NCBI GenBank assembly: GCA_047975195.1
Contig: JBKEDB010000109.1
Coordinates: 5,026 to 69,025 of the forward strand
Source of the DNA: Cumulibacter sp047975195
GTDB lineage: Bacteria > Actinomycetota > Actinomycetes > Mycobacteriales > Antricoccaceae
Length of the DNA stretch: 64,000 nucleotides
Direction: 5' to 3'
Shown: positions 16,201-24,676 of the stretch, piece after piece
Layout: every line of letters starts with the position of its first letter
Numbering within the stretch: position 1 is the stretch's first letter
Made by a program: the position numbers and the translations under genes
Notes under the pieces: model-generated
Told to the model about the DNA's origin: nothing
The model's database searches: none
The model's input: only the letters and a program-made list of their open reading frames with translations

Positions 16201-16478
16201 AATGGGACCCCGATCCTCAGGTGAGCGGCCTTCGATGTGTGGTTGCTCACGGTGATTGGGGTCATGTTTAGCAGTCGGGTGGGTCGGGAGCAAGGACCGT
16301 TGTGATGTTGCTAGCGCCCACTCGCGTGTTTCGATTTCGCCGCGTAGGCTTGACAGGTTGCTTTCTGCCCATCGGTTGGTGGGTGGGGCGACTCCTGGCC
16401 GTACGGCGCCGGTGTGCCACATGTAGTGACCGGTGTGCGGCCGCCAGTTTAGTTCCCGACACAGAGGACACGAAAGAC

Positions 16479-16907
16479 ATGCCTCCCAAGAAGAAGGTCG
16501 CTGGTCTGATCAAGCTTCAGATCCAGGCCGGCCAGGCTAACCCCGCTCCGCCCGTTGGTCCCGCGCTTGGTCAGCACGGCGTCAACATCATGGAGTTCTG
16601 CAAGGCGTACAACGCTGCGACCGAGTCGCAGCGCGGCAACGTCATCCCCGTAGAAATCACCGTCTACGAGGACCGCTCCTTCACGTTCATCACCAAGACG
16701 CCGCCGGCCTCGCGCCTGCTGCTGAAGGCTGCTGGCGTGCAGAAGGGCTCCGGCGAGCCGCACGTCAACAAGGTCGCCAGCGTCACCCGGGACCAGGTGC
16801 GCGAGATCGCCGAGACCAAGATGGCCGATCTGAACGCGAACGACCTCGACCAGGCCGAGCGAATCATCGCAGGCACGGCACGTTCGATGGGTATCGACGT
16901 CAAGTAG
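16479..16907 (+). CDS. rplK: Ribosomal protein uL11
   Basis: 142-residue L11, binding the GTPase-associated region of 23S rRNA. Start MPPKKKVAGLIKLQIQAGQA; the N-terminal Pro-rich hinge region (PAPPVGPALGQHGVNIMEF) and C-terminal rRNA-binding domain are intact. ATG at 16479; the longer reading into the upstream region has no family similarity. Operon partner rplA follows after 96 bases. Confidence 0.97.
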   Translation: MPPKKKVAGLIKLQIQAGQANPAPPVGPALGQHGVNIMEFCKAYNAATESQRGNVIPVEITVYEDRSFTFITKTPPASRLLLKAAGVQKGSGEPHVNKVASVTRDQVREIAETKMADLNANDLDQAERIIAGTARSMGIDVK

Positions 16908-17003
16908 TCGTACCCATGTGGGAGAGCCACGCGCTGGCTCGCCGACCACATCTACAAGTGGCGTTCGGTCCCGCCGGATGCCCCGAAGCAACTTGGAGTA
17001 ATT

Positions 17004-17717
17004 ATGAAGCGCAGCAAGGCATACCGCGCCGCCGCGGAGAAAATCGATCGGTCGAAGTTGTACAGTCCGCTTGAGGCAGCGGGTCTGGTCAAGGAGACCG
17101 CGACGACGAAATACGACGCAACCGTCGAGGTCGCCATGGTGCTGGGTGTTGACCCGCGCAAGGCCGACCAGATGGTTCGTGGAACGGTCAACCTGCCGCA
17201 TGGCACCGGCAAGACCGCCCGCGTGATCGTGTTCGCCGTCGGTGAGAAGGCCGCCGAGGCTGAGGCCGCTGGCGCGGACGTCGTCGGTTCGGACGATCTG
17301 ATCGAGAAGATCAACGACGGTTTCCTGGACTTCGACGCGGCCATCGCGTCGCCGGATCAGATGGCCAAGGTCGGACGTGTGGCTCGCGTGCTTGGCCCGC
17401 GTGGTCTGATGCCGAACCCGAAGACCGGTACGGTCACCCCGGATGTCGCTAAGGCTGTCGCCGACATCAAGGGCGGTAAGGTCAGCTTCCGCATCGACAA
17501 GCAGGCCAACCTGCACCTGGTCGTCGGCAAGGCGTCCTTCGAGCCTAACCAGTTGGTTGAGAACTACGCCGCGGTCCTCGATGAGGTTCTTCGTGCGAAG
17601 CCGTCTGCGGCCAAGGGCAAGTTCATCAAGAAGATCGCGTTCTCCGCGACGATGGGCCCCGGCATCCTGGTCGACCCGAACCGTACGCGCAACCTGACCG
17701 AGGACACGGTCGCGTAG
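17004..17717 (+). CDS. rplA: Ribosomal protein uL1
   Basis: 237-residue L1, forming the ribosome stalk near the E site and often repressing its own operon by binding the rplK leader. MKRSKAYRAAAEKIDRSKLYSP start preceded by TTGGAG. The signature GRVARVLGPRGLMPNPKTGTV and VSFRIDKQANLHLVVGKASF are intact. Ends the rplK-rplA operon; a strong hairpin follows 28 bases after the stop. Confidence 0.97.
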   Translation: MKRSKAYRAAAEKIDRSKLYSPLEAAGLVKETATTKYDATVEVAMVLGVDPRKADQMVRGTVNLPHGTGKTARVIVFAVGEKAAEAEAAGADVVGSDDLIEKINDGFLDFDAAIASPDQMAKVGRVARVLGPRGLMPNPKTGTVTPDVAKAVADIKGGKVSFRIDKQANLHLVVGKASFEPNQLVENYAAVLDEVLRAKPSAAKGKFIKKIAFSATMGPGILVDPNRTRNLTEDTVA

Positions 17718-17745
17718 CCGCAGTCCCGGCAGCAAGGTTCCTATA

Positions 17746-17781
17746 GCGAGGTCCGCTCCCCCGTCGGGGAGCGGACCTCGC
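17746..17781 (+). terminator. Terminator after rplA
   Basis: Perfect 16-bp GC-rich stem with a CGTC tetraloop, followed by TGGTTTCG. Ends the rplK-rplA transcript. Confidence 0.87.
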
Positions 17782-17877
17782 TGGTTTCGAGTATCAGATG
17801 CTGCGTAACTGGTGTGACGGTAGGTTCGATTTAGTGACGGTCGACACGTAGTCGACGCAGCTACAGGTCACTGCGGG

Positions 17878-19488
17878 GTGGTGGAGTTGTCAACCGAAAC
17901 TGCGCCGGGTCAATCGGCGTACGCCGACGAGAACGATCGCCAGCGCGGCCGGTTTAGTTCCCGGCGAGTGTTCATCCTGGCGGCAGTTGGGTCCGCCGTC
18001 GGACTGGGAATATTTGGCGCTTCCCCTACGTGGCGTACGAGAATGGCGGCGGAGCGTTCATCCTGCCCTACCTCGTTGCCCTGCTCACGGCAGGCTTGCC
18101 CTTCCTCTTCTTCGACTACGCGATCGGGCACCGGTACCGCGGCTCTGGACCGCTGTCCTTCCGGCGCCTCAGCCGCAAGTCGGAGTTCATCGGCTGGTGG
18201 CAGGTGATGGTGTGTGTCATCATCGCGATCTACTACGCTGCGATCATTGCCTGGGCGGCGCAGTACACGATCTCTTCACCGGGCAAGTCCTGGGGCGCTG
18301 ACCCGGAGAGTTACTTCTTCGGCGATTTCTTGAACACGACCGCGACTCCAGAGTTCGGATTCGATTTCGTCAGTGGGCTGGCCGTGCCGCTGATCATCGT
18401 GTGGCTCGTCGTGCTGGTCATTCTGGCCTTCGGTGTACAGCGAGGGATCGGTGCGACCTCTGTCGTGTTCATTCCGCTGCTGCTGGTGATGTTCGTCGTG
18501 CTCGTCGTTCAGGCTCTCACGTTGCCGGGTGCGTTGGACGGGCTGAACGCATTGTTCCAACCGAACTGGTCGGCGTTGGGTGACGTGGACGTGTGGCTCG
18601 CCGCATACAGCCAGATCTTCTTCTCGCTGTCGATCGGCTTCGGCATCATGATTACGTATGCGTCGTACGTCGGACGGCGCACGGATATGACTGGTTCGGG
18701 CGCCGTCGCCGGTTTGGCGAACAGTTCCTTCGAGGTATTGGCGGGGATCGGTGTCTTCTCCGCGCTCGGTTTCATTGCGCAGTCGGCCGGTACCGGTGTG
18801 GATCAGGTCGCCAGCGACGGTATCGGATTGGCGTTTATCGGCTTCCCCGCGATTATTTCCGAAGCCCCGGCCGGCGGGCTGATCGGCGTGCTGTTCTTCG
18901 GTTCGCTGGTGCTTGCAGGGACTTACGTCGCTGGTCAGCGTTGTGGAGGTCGTCGTATCCGCGCTGCGCGACAAACTCGGGATCAGCCGGATGAAGGCAA
19001 CCGGTCTGATCGTGCTGCCCATCGCAGTTATCAGTACCGTGCTGTTCGGCACGACGACCGGATTGCCGATCCTCGATACGCTGGACTACTTCGTCAACCG
19101 CTTCGGTGTTCTGCTCGTGGCGATAGCAAGCATTATCGCGGTGGTGTGGCTGATCCGAGCGACCCCGATGTTGCAGTCGCACCTCAACCGCTATGGATCG
19201 ATCCGGCTGGGCTTGTGGTGGAAGGCGCTGATCGGGTTTATTACGCCGGTGGTGCTGCTCGTGATGCTGGTTATTGACTTCGTCACGACCGTGGATGAGG
19301 GATATTCGGGTTATCCCGGATGGCTCATCGGCATCTTCGGCTGGGGGATGGTTGTCGGCATCGTGGCGGTTGCGGCGGTTCTAGCGATGCTGCCGTGGAG
19401 CCCGAAGATCAACCTGGAGCCGCCGCCGCCAGAGTTGGATGAGCCAGTCGAGCCGCCGGTGAGGGCGAGTCAGGAGACGCAGAAATGA
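17878..19488 (+). pseudogene. metP: MetP-type sodium-dependent (NSS) methionine/alanine transporter, two compensating frame breaks
   Basis: Sodium:neurotransmitter-symporter family permease, about 536 residues if repaired. The GTG frame reads to SAVGLGI, where the family has an SAVGLGNIWRFPYVAYENG-type motif; one A seems missing near 18009–18013 (GGAATATTTGG). The second frame carries YENGGGAFILPYLVALLTAG through LVLAG (helices 2–8). An extra G near 18917–18920 (GCAGGGACTTACG) then restores the first frame at LTSLVSVVEVVVSALRDKLG and on to the stop. Helices and family motifs on both sides are well preserved, so the gene is either recently inactivated or the breaks are sequence errors. It overlaps the small subunit metS as ATGA, as in the Corynebacterium MetPS system. 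Confidence 0.82.
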
Positions 19489-19604
19489 GTGCGAGCGCAG
19501 TAGTGATGATGTTGGTGAGCATCGTGCTGGTGTGGGGCGGATTCTCGCTCGCCGTCATTCACCTGATGCGAAGTGGCAACCACGAACTGGACGGAAACGA
19601 CTGA
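19485..19604 (+). CDS. metS: MetS-type small subunit of NSS methionine/alanine importer
   Basis: 39-residue single-span membrane protein: MSASAVVMMLVSIVLVWGG then FSLAVIHLMRSGNHELDGND. The ATG overlaps the metP stop. Its size, single helix, HLMRSG end and position immediately after an NSS permease match the small subunit MetS, which Corynebacterium MetP requires for methionine and alanine uptake. This small gene appears intact even though metP is frame-broken, which slightly favours a functional pair and a sequencing artefact in metP. Confidence 0.85.
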   Translation: MSASAVVMMLVSIVLVWGGFSLAVIHLMRSGNHELDGND

Positions 19605-19638
19605 GACCTGTGGCGGCCGGTCGGCCGCCACAGGTCTC
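19603..19638. terminator. Bidirectional hairpin terminator between metS and acyl-CoA synthetase
   Basis: Perfect 16-bp stem starting inside the metS stop codon, with a four-base loop. It lies between two convergent genes and reads equally on both strands. Confidence 0.85.
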
Positions 19639-19653
19639 AGTGCCCGGACAAAA

Positions 19654-21219
19654 CTAGGACTTCGCTTGCTCGCGCAGCGGAGCTTTTAGGACCTTGCCGG
19701 AGGCATTGCGGGGAAGCGTGCCGGTAACGATGACCTTGGTGGGCTTCTTGTACGACGCGATGCGGTCGATGCAGAACGCTACGATCTCGTCGGGTGTCGG
19801 CGCGTCGTTCTCGTCCTTAGGCACGACGAACGCGACCGGAGTCTCGACCCACTTCTCGTGGGGTGCGCCGACAACGGCAACTTCGTAGACCTTCGGGTGT
19901 TCGGCGATCGCGTTCTCGACCTCGGAGGAGTAGATGTTCTCGCCGCCGGAGATGATCATGTCCTTGACGCGGTCGACGACATAGATGAACCCGTCCTCGT
20001 CCTCCCGGACCAGATCGCCGGAGTGGAACCACCCGCCTTCGAAGGCGTTGGCGGTGGCCTCCTCGTTGTTCCAGTAGCCGATCATCGTGCCGGGTCCGCG
20101 GTAGACGGCCTCGCCGACTTCACCGCGCGGTACGTCGTTCATTGCGGGGTCCACGATGCGCAGCGAGACCAGCGGCACGGCCTTGCCGACCGAGCCCAAC
20201 TTCCGGACCGCGTCGCGACCAGGCAGCATCGTGGTCACCGGAGACATCTCCGTCTGGCCGAAACTGCAGACGTTCTTTGCCTCGGGGAAGGTCTCGGCCA
20301 TCGCGCGCAGGACCGCCGGTGTCGCCGGGGACGCTCCCCAGGAGATGGTGGTCAGGCGCAGGTCACGATCCTTTACGCCGGGGTATGCGCACACAGCTTG
20401 CCACTGTGTGGGTACCAGCCAGACGCTGGTGATCTTCTCCTCCTCCAGGATGTCCAGCAGCGTGCCGACATCGAAGTTGCCGGTGGGCAAGATGACCGAC
20501 TTCGATCCGACGATCACGCTGGGCAACAAATTCGCGACGCCGGCGATGTGGAACAACGGGGGAGTGACGAGCTTGATGTCGTCCTCAAGCATTTCGTCGG
20601 CGATCAGCGTGGTCGTCATGGTTTGCGCGATCAGGTTTTGGTAGGTCAACATCGCGCCCTTGGGCAGGCCGGTCGTGCCCGAGGTGTAGGAGATCAACGC
20701 GAGTTCGGACTCGTTTTGCGGGCCGTCGGCATCGCTGGGTTCATGGGCGGCGATTGCCTCTTCGTAGCGTTGCGCGTCAGGACCGGCCTGGGTCGGATCG
20801 TTGCCCACGACCAGTGCGGCCAGCGGTGTCTCGGACTTCTCCCGAACCTCGGCGATCAAGGTGGCCAACTGCTGTTCGACGATGACCGCGCGCGAACCGG
20901 AGTTCTCGGCCAGGAACTGCACCTCCCGCGCCACGAGTCGGAAGTTGATCGGGACCGCAACCGCGCCAAGCGTGTTGATGGCGAGGATCGCCTCAGCGAA
21001 TTCGGGACGGTTGGTGATCATCACGATCACGCGGTCGCCGCGCGAGACTCCCAGGTCGGCGAGGGCCGACGCCAGGCGACGCGTGCGATTGGCCAACTGC
21101 CCCCAGGTGATCGTTTCGCCCTTGTAGCGCAGCGCCATTTCGTCCGGCTTCATGAATGCGTGGCGGTCGAGCTGGTGCACCCAGTCCATGCCGGTGTTCG
21201 GTGAAGTCTGTGCGGTCAT
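19654..21219 (-). CDS. Acyl-CoA synthetase (AMP-forming), FadD-like, copy 1
   Basis: 521-residue class I adenylate-forming enzyme that activates a carboxylic acid to an acyl-CoA via acyl-AMP. Motifs in order: P-loop LISYTSGTTGLPKGAM (about residue 180), the substrate-pocket gate region TPPLFHIAGVANLLP, YRGPGTMIGYWNNEE, the hinge YVVDRVKDMIISGGENIYSS, and the catalytic Lys in NASGKVLKAPLRE near the end. Substrate is not predictable (fatty or aromatic acid). A close paralogue lies at 24677–26263. Upstream, 25 bases before the ATG, is a TetR-like palindrome. Confidence 0.92.
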   Translation of the reverse strand: MTAQTSPNTGMDWVHQLDRHAFMKPDEMALRYKGETITWGQLANRTRRLASALADLGVSRGDRVIVMITNRPEFAEAILAINTLGAVAVPINFRLVAREVQFLAENSGSRAVIVEQQLATLIAEVREKSETPLAALVVGNDPTQAGPDAQRYEEAIAAHEPSDADGPQNESELALISYTSGTTGLPKGAMLTYQNLIAQTMTTTLIADEMLEDDIKLVTPPLFHIAGVANLLPSVIVGSKSVILPTGNFDVGTLLDILEEEKITSVWLVPTQWQAVCAYPGVKDRDLRLTTISWGASPATPAVLRAMAETFPEAKNVCSFGQTEMSPVTTMLPGRDAVRKLGSVGKAVPLVSLRIVDPAMNDVPRGEVGEAVYRGPGTMIGYWNNEEATANAFEGGWFHSGDLVREDEDGFIYVVDRVKDMIISGGENIYSSEVENAIAEHPKVYEVAVVGAPHEKWVETPVAFVVPKDENDAPTPDEIVAFCIDRIASYKKPTKVIVTGTLPRNASGKVLKAPLREQAKS

Positions 21220-21243
21220 CTGGACGCGGTCCTCCTGAAAACG

Positions 21244-21257
21244 ACTGATCGGTCAGT
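21244..21257. promoter_or_regulatory. TetR-type operator candidate
   Basis: ACTGA TCGG TCAGT: arms of 5 bases are perfectly inverted around a 4-base core, 25 bases upstream of the acyl-CoA synthetase ATG. Actinobacterial TetR regulators of lipid-degradation genes often use TGA(N)nTCA palindromes of this size. No regulator gene is adjacent. Confidence 0.4.
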
Positions 21258-21479
21258 TATCCCGTCCCCGTCGTACGCCGGAGAATGAGGGAGCCTGCTA
21301 GACGCTGAGAATCAGCGACTTAGGTGACCTGAAGCATACGCCCCACCATCTGTCGTAATGAACACCCGTTCAGGGTTGTGCTGGCAGGCAGCCGTGGTGC
21401 CCTCCACGGGGTGCCTGGAGAGGCACGTCACTGGAATCTCGATTGCCTGCGGCGGCGGGAGTGCGTACAGTTGTCTCGG

Positions 21480-21655
21480 TTCTACCGAAGACCGCTGGTC
21501 ATCATTTGCCCTCGGGCAGATGAATGAAAGTCCCTGACAAGGGCGGCCCGCGCAGGAACGAACGGATCGCGAGTAGTTTAGGCTGCCTGACCCCGTGCGC
21601 TCTGCGCCGGGGTTCTCTTGTTTCCGGGTGGATCAGCCCGATGCACAGGAGAGGA
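21480..21655 (+). ncRNA. Putative L10-type leader of rplJ-rplL
   Basis: The 5' region contains TACCGAAGACCGCTGGTC and then several GC-rich pairs (for example ACCCCG … CGGGGT at 21590–21614). This recalls the L10(L12)4-binding leader that autoregulates rplJL in bacteria. I judge this on position and a short motif, without folding or a covariance search. The rest of the 21220–21660 gap also holds the TetR-like site and probably the rplJ promoter. Confidence 0.4.
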
Positions 21656-21660
21656 GGGAC

Positions 21661-22227
21661 ATGCCAACCTCAGCAAAGATTTCTGCAGTTCAGGAAATCA
21701 CCGAACAGTTCAATGAGTCGACTGCCGCAGTGCTCACCGAGTACCGCGGACTGTCCGTTTCACAGCTGACCGAGCTCCGCCGGGCCCTGGGTGCCGACAC
21801 GACGTACGCCGTTGTGAAGAACACTCTGACCAAGCGCGCGGCGAAGGAAGCCGGACTGCAGATTGACGACGCACTGCTTACGGGGCCGACCGCGATCGCG
21901 TTCATTCGCGGAGATGCTGCGGCAGCGGCCAAGGGACTCAAGGAGTTCGCCAAGGAAAACCCGCTGCTCGTCGTCAAGGGCGGTGTCCTCGAAGGCAACA
22001 TTATCTCGGTCGACGATGTCAACAAGATCGCCGATCTGGAGCCCCGCGAGGTGCTGCTGGCCAAGCTGGCAGGCGCCATGAAGGGCAACATGACGAAGGC
22101 CGCGTCCACGTTCCAGGCACTGCCCGCGCAGTTCGCCCGGCTGGCCGAAGCCCTCAAGGAAAAGAAGCCTGCGGAGGCCGCTCCGGCTGCCGACGCGTCC
22201 GATTCTGCCGAGACTGCCGAGAGCTAG
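21661..22227 (+). CDS. rplJ: Ribosomal protein uL10
   Basis: 188-residue L10, base of the L7/L12 stalk. MPTSAKISAVQEITEQF with GGAGAGGAGGGAC upstream as a strong ribosome site. Conserved LTEYRGLSVSQLTELRRAL and VKNTLTKRAAKEAG are present, and the C-terminal helix that binds L12 dimers is followed by an Ala/Glu-rich tail. A longer reading from 21595 extends into the leader. Cotranscribed with rplL after 76 bases. Confidence 0.97.
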   Translation: MPTSAKISAVQEITEQFNESTAAVLTEYRGLSVSQLTELRRALGADTTYAVVKNTLTKRAAKEAGLQIDDALLTGPTAIAFIRGDAAAAAKGLKEFAKENPLLVVKGGVLEGNIISVDDVNKIADLEPREVLLAKLAGAMKGNMTKAASTFQALPAQFARLAEALKEKKPAEAAPAADASDSAETAES

Positions 22228-22303
22228 TCGACGCACCACGCCGGGCGCATGCGCGGCGTACCAAGAAACTCCCGCCATACGGCGGACAAGAAAGGAAGCC
22301 ATC

Positions 22304-22699
22304 ATGGCGAAGTTGTCGTCTGACGAGCTGCTCGCGCAGTTCGAAGAAATGACCCTGCTCGAGCTCTCGGAGTTCGTGAAGGCGTTCGAAGAGAAGTTCG
22401 ATGTCACCGCTGCGGCTCCGGTCGCGGTTGCCGGCGCTGTCGCTGCCGGCGGTGCCGGTGGCGACGCCGGTGCGGCTGCCGAGGAGAAGGATGAGTTCGA
22501 CGTCATCCTCGAGAGCGCGGGCGACAAGAAGATCCAGGTCATCAAGGAGGTCCGCACGCTGACCTCGCTCGGCCTGAAGGAAGCAAAGGACCTCGTGGAC
22601 GGCGCTCCGAAGCCGGTCCTGGAAAAGGCCAACAAGGAGACCGCGGACAAGGCGAAGGAAGCCCTCGAGGGCGCCGGCGCTACCGTCACGGTCAAGTAG
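22304..22699 (+). CDS. rplL: Ribosomal protein bL12 (L7/L12)
   Basis: 131-residue stalk protein that recruits translation GTPases. N-terminal dimerisation helices (MAKLSSDELLAQFEEMTLLE), an Ala/Gly-rich hinge and the C-terminal domain (KIQVIKEVRTLTSLGLKEAK … GAPKPVLEKANKE) are all present. AGAAAGGA precedes the ATG. A hairpin terminator follows immediately, so rpoBC 7 kb away is a separate unit. Confidence 0.97.
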   Translation: MAKLSSDELLAQFEEMTLLELSEFVKAFEEKFDVTAAAPVAVAGAVAAGGAGGDAGAAAEEKDEFDVILESAGDKKIQVIKEVRTLTSLGLKEAKDLVDGAPKPVLEKANKETADKAKEALEGAGATVTVK

Positions 22700-22713
22700 C
22701 ACCTCGCTTCGCC

Positions 22714-22747
22714 AAGGAGCCCACTCGCGACTGCGGGTGGGCTCCTT
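22714..22747 (+). terminator. Terminator after rplL
   Basis: AAGGAGCCCACTCGC pairs with GCGGGTGGGCTCCTT (one G·T pair) around a three- to four-base loop, 15 bases past the rplL stop. Confidence 0.82.
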
Positions 22748-23060
22748 CGTGTCTGCGATGCCTTGCTGCGACCGAGGGCGACGGTCACCGGTGAACGTCG
22801 CCGCGGCTCGCGTTCCCAGCGCCACGAGAGTGATGGTGGACTCACCGCGAGTGAAATCGATCCCGTCGTACGCCGCGCAGACACGTACGCCGATAGACTG
22901 GTGATATCGATTCACCCCGTCTTGCGGTGAATCGCCTGGTGATCGGACGTGAACCTCTCCGTCCGCTGGCCGCGCCGCACCGCCACTCGGGCGGAGATTC
23001 GATGAGCGCGCCGCGCAAGACGCCGCGTTAACCAGACGCCAAACCGATTGGTATCACTCG
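22748..23060 (+). other. Intergenic region before the helicase
   Basis: 313 bases without a credible gene. An 8-bp hairpin GATTCACC/GGTGAATC lies at 22909–22933 and a TAGACT hexamer at 22894–22899 could be a −10 element. This would leave a long 5' untranslated leader, as many cold-responsive helicase genes have. Nothing else stands out. Confidence 0.35.
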
Positions 23061-24572
23061 TTGTCGAACGACTTCGCGCGCCTCGGCGTGCCCACACACC
23101 TCGTCGATGCCCTCGCATCTCGCGGAATCGACACCCCTACTCCCATACAGGCGGCGACGCTGCCGGACTCGCTTGCCGGACGAGACGTACTCGGACGCGG
23201 CCGTACCGGTTCCGGTAAAACCTTCGCGTTCCTCACGCCACTGGTTGCCCGACTCGCCGAAGGTCGCCGTGCGGCCCCGAAGCAGCCTCGCGGCCTGGTA
23301 CTCGCGCCGACGCGCGAGCTCGCCACCCAGATCGTGGATTCACTCTTACCGCTACAGGAGGCGGCGGGCTTGTCCAGCCAGGTCATCTTCGGTGGGGTGA
23401 ATCAAAACCCTCAGGTGCGGGCGCTCGCGGCTGGCGTCGACATCGTCGTCGCCTGTCCGGGACGCCTCCTAGACCTGATGGGGCAGCGCGCCGTCGACCT
23501 GCGCGCCATCGATATCACCGTGATCGATGAAGCCGACCACATGTCAGATATGGGCTTCTTGCCGATGGTGCGTCGGATCCTCGATGCCACACCGCGTGGT
23601 GGGCAGCGGATGCTGTTCTCGGCGACGCTGGACGATGGAATCGGCGTTATCGCGCAGAAGTACCTACACAAACCGGTCGTGCACGAGGCTGATTCGGCGC
23701 AGTCGCCGGTTGCCGAGATGACCCACCACGTGCTTCGGGTACAGCATGACGATCGCGTGTCCGTCGTTGCCGACCTGGCCGCCGCGCCGGGGCGCACCAT
23801 TGTGTTCACTCGTACGAAGCACGGGGCGAAGAAGCTCGCGAAGCAGCTCGTCGGTCGCGGCGTCCCCGCCGTCGAGCTGCACGGAAACCTCAGCCAGAAC
23901 GCGCGCACCCGCAATATGGATGCATTCCACTCCGGCACGGTGCGGACCCTGGTCGCGACCGATATCGCCGCACGCGGCATCCATGTTGACGACGTCGAAC
24001 TCGTCGTGCACGCCGATCCGCCGACTGAGCACAAGGCGTATCTGCATCGCTCAGGTCGTACAGCCCGTGCCGGTAATAGCGGTACGGTCGTCACCATCGC
24101 GGCGGAATCGCAGTTGCGCGAGGTGCATTCGCTCATGCGTGCCGCGCGGATCTCCGCGAAAATCGCGGACGGCGCACCCGGAAACCAGGCGCTTCAGATC
24201 CTGGCGCCGGGGGAGCGTACGTACCTCGACGTGCAGCACGCCCAGGAAATCGTCGCGCCGAATCAGCCGCAGCGTCCGGCATCGCCGCGAGGCGGCGGAT
24301 CCGGTCGGCATCGCTCGGGTGGCGCTCGCTCCGGCGGAGGCCGTGGATCGACGAGCGGTGGTCGGGGGCAGGGGTTGGGTGCACGTGGCCAATCGTCCGC
24401 CGGTCGCCCGCAGTCCGATGGCGGCCGTTCAGTCAGTGCCCGCTCCGGCTCGCGTGCGTCAGGCAACGGCCGCGATCACGGTGCATCGGCCGATCGCAAT
24501 GGTGCTCGCGATCCGTCGCGTTCGTCCCGCCGCCGCAGCCGCCGACCCCAACAGTCGCCAGCCGCCTCGTAA
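23061..24572 (+). CDS. DEAD-box RNA helicase with Arg/Gly/Ser-rich tail
   Basis: 503-residue ATP-dependent RNA helicase. TTG start at 23061 (the only start in frame near the Q motif). Motifs: Q motif FARLGVPTHLVDALASRGI … TPIQ, I GRTGSGKT, Ia PTRELATQ, II DEAD (VIDEADHMSDMGF), III SAT, IV IVFTRTKH, V ATDIAARGIHVDDV, VI HRSGRTARAG. The last 110 residues are low-complexity RGG/SGGR-type sequence that typically binds RNA. Likely acts in ribosome assembly or RNA turnover, especially in the cold. Lies alone between rplL and an acyl-CoA synthetase. Confidence 0.95.
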   Translation: MSNDFARLGVPTHLVDALASRGIDTPTPIQAATLPDSLAGRDVLGRGRTGSGKTFAFLTPLVARLAEGRRAAPKQPRGLVLAPTRELATQIVDSLLPLQEAAGLSSQVIFGGVNQNPQVRALAAGVDIVVACPGRLLDLMGQRAVDLRAIDITVIDEADHMSDMGFLPMVRRILDATPRGGQRMLFSATLDDGIGVIAQKYLHKPVVHEADSAQSPVAEMTHHVLRVQHDDRVSVVADLAAAPGRTIVFTRTKHGAKKLAKQLVGRGVPAVELHGNLSQNARTRNMDAFHSGTVRTLVATDIAARGIHVDDVELVVHADPPTEHKAYLHRSGRTARAGNSGTVVTIAAESQLREVHSLMRAARISAKIADGAPGNQALQILAPGERTYLDVQHAQEIVAPNQPQRPASPRGGGSGRHRSGGARSGGGRGSTSGGRGQGLGARGQSSAGRPQSDGGRSVSARSGSRASGNGRDHGASADRNGARDPSRSSRRRSRRPQQSPAAS

Positions 24573-24676
24573 ACCTCGCGTAGTGACCTAGGTGAGCGAC
24601 GGGACGCGATCGCGTAGGGATGCCATGACTCGGCGCTCAGCGGCTCAGCGAATGGATAGTCCTACCCAAGACTCGC

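Noticed and set aside
19858..21204. 448-codon open frame antisense to the first acyl-CoA synthetase
   Set aside because: Shadow frame; the minus-strand protein has all family motifs.
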